From Candidatus Symbiobacter sp. (lineage in GTDB: Bacteria > Pseudomonadota > Alphaproteobacteria > Elsterales > Elsteraceae): 18,885 nucleotides of DNA. The notes beneath the pieces are model-generated. The model was not told the origin of the DNA. It was given only the letters and a program-made list of their open reading frames with translations, and did no database searches. Positions 13,431-18,885 of this stretch are shown here, in pieces. How positions within the stretch are numbered: position 1 is the stretch's first letter; each line of letters starts with the position of its first letter. Position numbers and translations under genes: made by a program. The stretch covers positions 1 to 18,885 of the forward strand of contig JASGCR010000007.1 of NCBI GenBank assembly GCA_030054015.1, in the 5' to 3' direction.

Positions 13431-14714
13431 ATGATGGATTATTTATCCCTTAACCGCATCAGCAAATCATTCGGCAAAGAAAAATTGCTCGACGAGGTGA
13501 CGCTGGGGGTTGCCCAAGGCGAAAATTTGGTCATTTTTGGCCCCTCTGGGGGGGGCAAAACCGTGTTGCTGCGCATGATCGCCGGGGTTGAAACCGTGAC
13601 CCAAGGCAGCATCGAAGTAGGCGGGCGGGACATCACCTTTGATCCCCCCGAAGCGCGGGGCATCGGGGTGGCGTTGCAAAATTTTGCCCTGTTTCCGCAC
13701 ATGACCGCGTTTGACAATATTGCCGCTCCCTTGGCGGCCCGCAAAAAGAGCCAGTCCGAGATCACCGACGCGGTGCAAAAAATCGCCAAATTGTTGAAAA
13801 TCGCCCAGGTGTTGCACCATTTTCCCAAACAATTATCGAATGGGCAGAAGCAACGCACCGCCTTGGCGCGGGCCTTGGTGGCCAGGCCGCCGCTATTATT
13901 GCTCGATGATCCGTTGCGCAATGTCGATGCCAAATTGCGCTTTGAGATGCGGCTGGAATTGCCGCGATTGCTGCGCGAAGCCGGGGCCACGGTCATTTAT
14001 GTCACCCAAGATTACCGCGAAGCCCTCGCCCTGGGGGATCGCATTGCCATATTGATGGGCGGAAAATTGCTGCAAATCGGCACGCCGCGCGACATTTACG
14101 AACAACCGGCCAGCATCAAGGTGGCGCAATTGTTCGGCGATCCGACCATCAATATTTTTGATGTCACCCAAGCGGTTCGTGAGAATGGTCAGGATGTGCA
14201 TCTGACCCTGGGCGGCGGCGTGATCCCCCTTGCGGGGGCGACGGCAAAGGCGGTCAGGCAAGCAGCCCATGCGGGCAAAAAATTATGGCTTGGCATCCGT
14301 CCCGAAGCAATTGACTTTGTCTGGCCAGGTGAGGGGCCAGGCCAGGGGACGGGTGAGGGTTCAGGCCAGGGGCCAGGCCAGGGGACAAACCAGATAGCCC
14401 ATAAAAATGCGGTGGTGATAGCGGCGAAATTGGAAGCGGTGAATCCGCTCAATGAAAGGCACGTCAGTTTCCTCACCACCCAAGAGGGACACGATATTTT
14501 ATGCTCGCGCCCGGCCGATGAAGGGGGGGACCCCAACCAATTAGCCGAAGCCGCAAAGGGCCAGGTCAAATTGCAATTTAGCCCCGATAAAATCCTGGTG
14601 TTTGGCGGCGATGACGGCGAGATCATGGCGCATCACGACGACGCGGCGGCCAGGGACGCGACGGGTGACGCGACGGGTGGCGCGACCAGGGACGCGGCCA
14701 TGGTCACGGCGTGA
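13431..14714 (+). CDS. ABC transporter ATPase, first subunit, with altered catalytic residues
   Basis: 427-aa MalK-like ATPase. Walker A is GPSGGGKT (37-44), the Q-loop glutamine is Q83, and the signature is LSNGQ (135-139) instead of LSGGQ. Walker B ends LLLLDD, so the catalytic glutamate is D160. The switch histidine is Q193 (VTQDYREAL). Its own ATP site is therefore likely weak or inactive. The C-terminal regulatory (TOBE-like) part has a Gly/Gln/Pro insert at 299-321, encoded by two exact 18-bp repeats, and an Ala/Asp/Thr-rich tail with 12-bp DNA repeats (14655-14690). The gene starts one base after the permease stop and an ATPase partner follows. The degenerate site suggests the two ATPases work as an unequal heterodimer. 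Confidence 0.93.
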   Translation: MMDYLSLNRISKSFGKEKLLDEVTLGVAQGENLVIFGPSGGGKTVLLRMIAGVETVTQGSIEVGGRDITFDPPEARGIGVALQNFALFPHMTAFDNIAAPLAARKKSQSEITDAVQKIAKLLKIAQVLHHFPKQLSNGQKQRTALARALVARPPLLLLDDPLRNVDAKLRFEMRLELPRLLREAGATVIYVTQDYREALALGDRIAILMGGKLLQIGTPRDIYEQPASIKVAQLFGDPTINIFDVTQAVRENGQDVHLTLGGGVIPLAGATAKAVRQAAHAGKKLWLGIRPEAIDFVWPGEGPGQGTGEGSGQGPGQGTNQIAHKNAVVIAAKLEAVNPLNERHVSFLTTQEGHDILCSRPADEGGDPNQLAEAAKGQVKLQFSPDKILVFGGDDGEIMAHHDDAAARDATGDATGGATRDAAMVTA

Positions 14715-14739
14715 CCGGAAAGCATAAGGGGGTGACAAA

Positions 14740-15978
14740 ATGACCGACACGGTTTTACAACTTGCCAACGTCAATAAATATTTTGGCGGCAGCAAAGCCC
14801 CGATGCTCCACGCCGTGCGCGATGTCTCGCTCGATATAAAATCGGGGGAGATCATCGCTTTGCTGGGGTCATCGGGTTGTGGCAAGACCACCACATTGCG
14901 GATGATTGCCGGTTTTGAACAGGTGTCATCTGGCCGCATTGACCTGGGCGGTCGGGCCATTCATGACCAACCGCCGGGCAAACGCGGGGTGGCAATGGCG
15001 TTTGAAGGCTATTCGCTCTATCCGCCCTTGACGGTGCGAGAAAATATTGGCTTTGCCTTGAAATCCTCGCGCCTGGTAAAATCGCAGCAACAGCAACAAA
15101 TCGACGACATCGCTCATCTCTTGGAAATCCAGGCCATAATGGGGCGGTATCCCAGCTCGATCTCGGCGGGACAGCAACAACGGGTGAGTTTAGGACGCGC
15201 CCTGATTCGCCGCGCCGCCGTGACCTTGCTCGATGAACCGATGGGGCAGTTGGAGCCGCAATTGCGGGCGGTACTGCGCGGGCGGCTCAAAAAATATTTG
15301 CGCGAACATGGCATGACGACGGTGCTGGTGACCCATGACCAGACCGAAGCCAATGCCCTCGCCGACCGCATTGCCGTGATGGAAGGCGGGGTGATTCACC
15401 AATTCGCCTCTCCCGCCGAGTTGAAACATCGTCCCGCCACCAGGTTTGTCGCCGGATTTATTGGCGAGCCACCCATGACGCTGTTTAACGCCGAATTTGC
15501 GCCGACTCACTCTGCGCCGGGCCAATTTGCAGCGAGCCAGGGCCAAACCGGTCGGGCGGGAGGGAATGGCTGCGACATTATCTTGACCGATTCGGAGAAA
15601 AAAATCCGCTTTGCCGCCACCGGATTAAGCGACGCGGTGACGCAGCGATTGCTCGCCCTGGGTACCGCCACAATTGGCATCCGCCCGCATGATGTGCGGT
15701 TGTCGCAAGTGCCCGGCCCAGGGCCAGGATCAGAGCAAGGAGAAAACTCCGCCGCCGAATTCCCCTTGACCGCCGCCATCACCGCCAATCAATGGCTGGG
15801 CGATCAAACCCATTTAGCCCTGTCGCTCGATGGGTTGCCCTTGGTGGCGGTGGTGCATCGTCCGTTTCACCAGGCGGTGGGCGCACGCATTTCCCTTTCT
15901 CTGGCGGCGGATAAGCTCCATATTTTTGACCTGGCGACCGAACGGGCGGTGCTGCATCACGGGGTGTGGGTGTCATGA
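14740..15978 (+). CDS. ABC transporter ATPase, second subunit
   Basis: 412-aa MalK-like ATPase. Walker A is GSSGCGKT (43-50), Walker B is VTLLDEP with the catalytic E166, and the switch histidine is H199. Three motifs deviate: the Q-loop glutamine is E89 (FEGYSLYP), the signature is ISAGQ (141-145), and the D-loop is GQLE (169-172) where SNLD is usual. A run of five glutamines lies at 116-120. The C-terminal part has a Pro/Gly-rich insert (VPGPGPGSEQGE). It keeps the residues that the first ATPase has lost, so the pair probably has one working and one structural ATP site. A pair of ATPase genes with two permeases and a binding protein is also the make-up of the rhizobial glycerol importer GlpSTPQV. 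The stop overlaps the kinase start (ATGA). Confidence 0.93.
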   Translation: MTDTVLQLANVNKYFGGSKAPMLHAVRDVSLDIKSGEIIALLGSSGCGKTTTLRMIAGFEQVSSGRIDLGGRAIHDQPPGKRGVAMAFEGYSLYPPLTVRENIGFALKSSRLVKSQQQQQIDDIAHLLEIQAIMGRYPSSISAGQQQRVSLGRALIRRAAVTLLDEPMGQLEPQLRAVLRGRLKKYLREHGMTTVLVTHDQTEANALADRIAVMEGGVIHQFASPAELKHRPATRFVAGFIGEPPMTLFNAEFAPTHSAPGQFAASQGQTGRAGGNGCDIILTDSEKKIRFAATGLSDAVTQRLLALGTATIGIRPHDVRLSQVPGPGPGSEQGENSAAEFPLTAAITANQWLGDQTHLALSLDGLPLVAVVHRPFHQAVGARISLSLAADKLHIFDLATERAVLHHGVWVS

Positions 15979-17615
15979 GCCAAACCCCTCCTCCCCCCGC
16001 CAAAAGTGACACAAGCGAGATTATTATTGGCCTGGATGCCGGTACCTCGCTGATCAAAGCCGTGGCCTTTGCCCGCGATGGCACCCAATTGGCGGTGGCC
16101 GCGGTGCCGAATGTCTATACCCAACCTTATGGGGCGGCGGCAGAGCAAGATATGGCCTTGACCTGGCAGAATACCATTGCCACGCTGCGGCAACTTGCTG
16201 ACAAAATCCCCAATCTCGCCCGTCGTGCCGTGGCCCTGGCGGTGACCGGCCAGGGCGATGGCACTTGGCTGATGGATCAAGACGGGCAACCGGCGGGGCC
16301 GGCTTTGCTGTGGTTGGATGGCCGCGCCGCGGGCATCGCCCAAACCTTGCGCAGCCGCCCGGAAGATAAAGAACGTTATCGCCTGACGGGTACCGGCCTG
16401 GCCGCCTGCCAACAAGGGCCGCAAATGCTGTGGCTGCTCGCCCACCGACCGGAACAAATGGCGCGGGCCAGGACAGCCTTTCATTGCAAAGATTATCTCT
16501 ATTATTGTTTGACCGGCATCCGGGCGGGTACGGCCTGTGAGGGCTGTTTTACCTTTGGTGATTTTCGCAACCGCCAATATAGCGACCAGGTGATTGAGAT
16601 ATTGGGACTTAAAAAATACCGCCCTTTATTGCCCGATATGGTCGATGGCAGCGAACAAACCCATCCCCTAAGCCCCGATGCCGCGCAATTACTGGGCTTG
16701 GCGGCGGGGATGCCGGTGTGTTTGGGCTTTTTGGATGTGCCGTGCTGTGCCTTGGGCGGCGGGCTGTATGATCCCCTTGACCGGCCTGGCTTTACGATTA
16801 TTGGCTCGACCGGCATCCATCTTTGCCTCAGTTACAGTGCCGAGGATGCCTGCCTCAATCCCGAACGCACGGGCTATACGGTGCCGTTTCCGGTGGCGGG
16901 AAGTCAATTGCAAATGCAAACCAACATGGCGGCCACTCTTAACATTGATTGGGTGGTGGATTTGGCGCGGGATATTTTGGCGGCGGCGGGGATTGACCGC
17001 CAACGCTTGGAAATCCTGGATCATTATCAAGACGCGATTGCCAAGGCTCCCGCCGGAGCGGTGTTGTATCACCCCTATATATTAGAGGCGGGCGAGCGCG
17101 GCCCCTTTACCAATGTGCAAGCCCGCGCCAGTTTCAACGGCCTGACCAGCAAGGTTAAATTTCCAGATTTGCTGCGCGGGGTGTTTGAAGGGCTGGCTTT
17201 GGCGTCGCGTCATTGCTACAGCGCGATGGATTACCAAAGCAGCAACCACCCCATCACCGAAATCCGCCTGTCGGGCGGAGCGGCCAAAAACCCGGTATTC
17301 CGCCAGATTTATGCCGCTATTTTGGGCAAGAAGGTGCGCACCACCGCGCGCGGCGAAGCCGGGGCGGCGGGGGCGGCCATGATGGCGGCGGTGGCTTTGC
17401 GCCATTATGACACGATGCAAGATTGTGCGAGCGAATGGGTCACGCCCTATCTCGGCGAACGGGAAGAAGTCGATCCCGCACTGCAAAAAATCTATGAAAA
17501 AATTTACCAGGCCTATCTGGCGACTTTGCCAGGGGTGGAAAATTTGTGGCAGGTTCAGGCCGCCAGTCTGGAAAACAACGAACCCGCCGCAAAATTAGCG
17601 AGTATTTTGGCATGA
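15975..17615 (+). CDS. FGGY-family carbohydrate kinase
   Basis: 546-aa cytoplasmic kinase that phosphorylates a sugar or polyol with ATP. The N-terminal phosphate-binding loop is IIIGLDAGTSLIKAV (D21, G23, T24). The catalytic aspartate is probably D254 in GFLDVPCCALGGG. The C-terminal FGGY signature region is IRLSGGAAKNPVFRQIYA (about 430-447), followed by the Gly/Ala-rich GEAGAAGAAMMA. The sequence resembles erythritol kinase (EryA)-like proteins by eye, and a SorC regulator fits that, but xylulose-, ribulose- or autoinducer-2-type kinases cannot be excluded. The ATG at 15975 overlaps the preceding stop, and its own stop overlaps the dehydrogenase start, so the three genes are translationally coupled. 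Confidence 0.9.
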   Translation: MSQTPPPPAKSDTSEIIIGLDAGTSLIKAVAFARDGTQLAVAAVPNVYTQPYGAAAEQDMALTWQNTIATLRQLADKIPNLARRAVALAVTGQGDGTWLMDQDGQPAGPALLWLDGRAAGIAQTLRSRPEDKERYRLTGTGLAACQQGPQMLWLLAHRPEQMARARTAFHCKDYLYYCLTGIRAGTACEGCFTFGDFRNRQYSDQVIEILGLKKYRPLLPDMVDGSEQTHPLSPDAAQLLGLAAGMPVCLGFLDVPCCALGGGLYDPLDRPGFTIIGSTGIHLCLSYSAEDACLNPERTGYTVPFPVAGSQLQMQTNMAATLNIDWVVDLARDILAAAGIDRQRLEILDHYQDAIAKAPAGAVLYHPYILEAGERGPFTNVQARASFNGLTSKVKFPDLLRGVFEGLALASRHCYSAMDYQSSNHPITEIRLSGGAAKNPVFRQIYAAILGKKVRTTARGEAGAAGAAMMAAVALRHYDTMQDCASEWVTPYLGEREEVDPALQKIYEKIYQAYLATLPGVENLWQVQAASLENNEPAAKLASILA

Positions 17616-18679
17616 CCCCCAGAAAATTAGCGATTATCGGCGACCGTTTTATGCTGCCCCAGGCTTTTGCCGATGGCGTGACCGCCGCTTTGCCGCCGTC
17701 GCAGCAGGGCGCGATTGCTTTGACGCAAATGCAACAACCCTGGCCCGATGTGCCGATGGCGCATGGCTATGAAACCGGATTTGCGCCGCCGCGCCTGTCG
17801 GGGCTTAAGGAGTATTTAGGCGATCCCGATGACATCATCGCTTTCGTCCGCGGGGCCGAGATGTTGATCACCCATTTGGCCCCCTTATCCGCCGAGATTC
17901 TGGCGGATTTGCCGGATTTGCGCTTTGTCGGGGTGTCGCGCGGCGGGCCGGTCAATGTCGATGTCCAGGCGGCGCGGGCGCGGGGCATTCGCCTGGTCAA
18001 TGTGCCTGGCCGCAATGCCAGCGCGGTGGCTGAATTTACCATCGGCGCGATATTGGCCGAGACCCGCAAAATCCGCAGCGGTCACGAAACCATGCGCCAG
18101 GGCATTTGGCAGGCGGATTTGTACCGCGCCGACCGCACGGGGCGCGAATTGTCGGAAATGGTGGTGGGGGTGGTGGGCTATGGCCAGGTGGGCAGCAAAT
18201 TGGTGAAACTCCTGCGGGCCTTTGGGTGCAAAATATTGGTGAGCGACCCCTATGTGCAATTATCCGCCGACGATCATGCCGCCGGGGTGGAATTGGTGAG
18301 TTTGGATCGTTTATTGGCCGAATCCGATGTGGTGTCGCTCCATGCGCGGGTGACGGCGGAAACCACCAAATTCATCGACCAGGCCGCCTTTGCCCGCATG
18401 AAGACCGGGGTGATTTTCGTCAACACGGCGCGGGGGCCTCTGGTCGATTATGCCGCCCTCGACGCGGCGATGAACAGCGATAAAATCGCGGGCTGTATGC
18501 TCGATACCTTTGAATTGGAGCCGCCGCCGGTTGATTTGCCGCTGTTGCGTCATCCCAAACTTACGCTGACCCCGCATATCGCGGGCGCGAGCGTGCGTAC
18601 CGTGACCTTTGCCGCAACCAAAATCGCCGAGGAGGTGAGACGTTATCTTATGAATGAACCGCCGCTTAACCCGTGCTGA
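17612..18679 (+). CDS. NAD-dependent D-2-hydroxyacid dehydrogenase, SerA-like
   Basis: 355-aa member of the D-isomer 2-hydroxyacid dehydrogenase family, which reversibly oxidises 2-hydroxyacids such as 3-phosphoglycerate with NAD. The Rossmann motif is GYGQVG (189-194). The catalytic triad is R274 (NTARG), E303 (ELEPPP) and H322 (TPHIAG). There is no ACT or other regulatory domain at the C-terminus, so it is not a full-length biosynthetic SerA. The start at 17612 is chosen for the ATGA overlap with the kinase. The frame extends upstream to 17546, but only inside the kinase gene. In this operon the substrate is likely a catabolic intermediate rather than a serine precursor. A canonical erythritol pathway would instead have a FAD-linked EryB-type enzyme. 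Confidence 0.9.
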   Translation: MTPRKLAIIGDRFMLPQAFADGVTAALPPSQQGAIALTQMQQPWPDVPMAHGYETGFAPPRLSGLKEYLGDPDDIIAFVRGAEMLITHLAPLSAEILADLPDLRFVGVSRGGPVNVDVQAARARGIRLVNVPGRNASAVAEFTIGAILAETRKIRSGHETMRQGIWQADLYRADRTGRELSEMVVGVVGYGQVGSKLVKLLRAFGCKILVSDPYVQLSADDHAAGVELVSLDRLLAESDVVSLHARVTAETTKFIDQAAFARMKTGVIFVNTARGPLVDYAALDAAMNSDKIAGCMLDTFELEPPPVDLPLLRHPKLTLTPHIAGASVRTVTFAATKIAEEVRRYLMNEPPLNPC

Positions 18680-18709
18680 AGGAAAGGTTTGCGAGAGTCC
18701 TAAAAAACG

Positions 18710-18767
18710 GAGCGTCATTACCCGCAGGAGTATTGTGGAAATAATACTCCTGCGGGTAATGACGCTC
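18710..18767. terminator. Perfect 25-bp hairpin after the operon
   Basis: The arms 18710-18734 and 18743-18767 are fully complementary over 25 bp with loop GTGGAAAT. TTTAGTT follows. It lies 30 bp after the dehydrogenase stop and can act as a terminator in either direction. Core and loop match the hairpin at 11160-11193, so it also belongs to a dispersed repeat family. Confidence 0.75.
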
Positions 18768-18810
18768 TTTAGTTAGCGCGGCGGGAAGAGAGCGAATTTT
18801 TAAGACCTGT

Positions 18811-18878
18811 TCCGACCTTCCTTAGAGAAAGTCTGAATAAGTCGTACTGACCCCCCCTTCCTGCTTAGGAAGGGGGGG
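18811..18878. repeat. Palindromic repeats at the window end
   Basis: CCGACCTTCCTTAGAGAAAGTCTGAATAAGTC (18811-18842, two pieces of one repeat) is a further copy of the CCTTCCCTAAGG family. It is followed by a C7/G7 hairpin with a 12-bp stem and GCTT loop (18851-18878). The arrangement mirrors 195-245 at the start of the window. Confidence 0.75.
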
Positions 18879-18885
18879 AAACCTA

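Noticed and set aside
17546..17611. Upstream in-frame extension of the dehydrogenase gene
   Set aside because: It would lie within the kinase coding sequence and adds a basic 22-residue stretch unlike the family; the ATGA overlap at 17612 is a better start.

Overview
The window looks like a piece of a repeat-rich alphaproteobacterial chromosome. The grounds are clpS-clpA, carA, a SorC-type regulator and a five-part polyol/sugar ABC importer with two ATPase genes, an arrangement known from rhizobial glycerol-type transporters. The genus cannot be told from the sequence. No tRNA, rRNA, CRISPR array or intact insertion sequence is visible.

Layout. 1-956: a mosaic of palindromic repeats with two miniature transposable elements, then the promoter and long leader of clpS. 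957-3612: clpS and clpA, the adaptor and unfoldase of the ClpAP protease. 3623-4145: a DinJ/YafQ-type type II toxin-antitoxin pair directly behind clpA. 4192-4614 (minus): a small SET-domain methyltransferase with a post-SET zinc motif. 4748-4984: a third miniature element, inserted at the ribosome-binding site of the next gene. 4999-7101: three MNT (MntA) nucleotidyltransferase genes, two paired with HEPN (HepT) toxin genes and one without a toxin but fused to a membrane protein. 7091-8308: carA, overlapping the last HEPN gene. 8451-18679: SorC-type regulator, Tat-exported solute-binding protein, two permeases, two ATPases, an FGGY kinase and an NAD-dependent 2-hydroxyacid dehydrogenase. These form a probable uptake and catabolic unit for an unidentified polyol or sugar. 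A 716-bp block of tandem and inverted repeats (10911-11626) separates the binding protein from the rest. A long perfect hairpin, the likely terminator, closes the unit.

The most interesting system is the MNT/HEPN cluster. In both intact pairs the antitoxin has GDX10EXD in place of the catalytic GSX10DXD motif. In both partner toxins the tyrosine that MntA AMPylates in studied systems (RX4HXY) is phenylalanine (RX4HXF). Enzyme motif and acceptor are thus changed together, which suggests neutralisation without AMPylation. The one MNT copy that keeps the catalytic motif has lost its toxin and is fused to a signal-peptide and membrane segment.

Other notable points: complementary changes in the catalytic motifs of the two transporter ATPases; a miniature-transposon family with TNA target duplications; and related long hairpins at both ends of the permease-to-dehydrogenase block.
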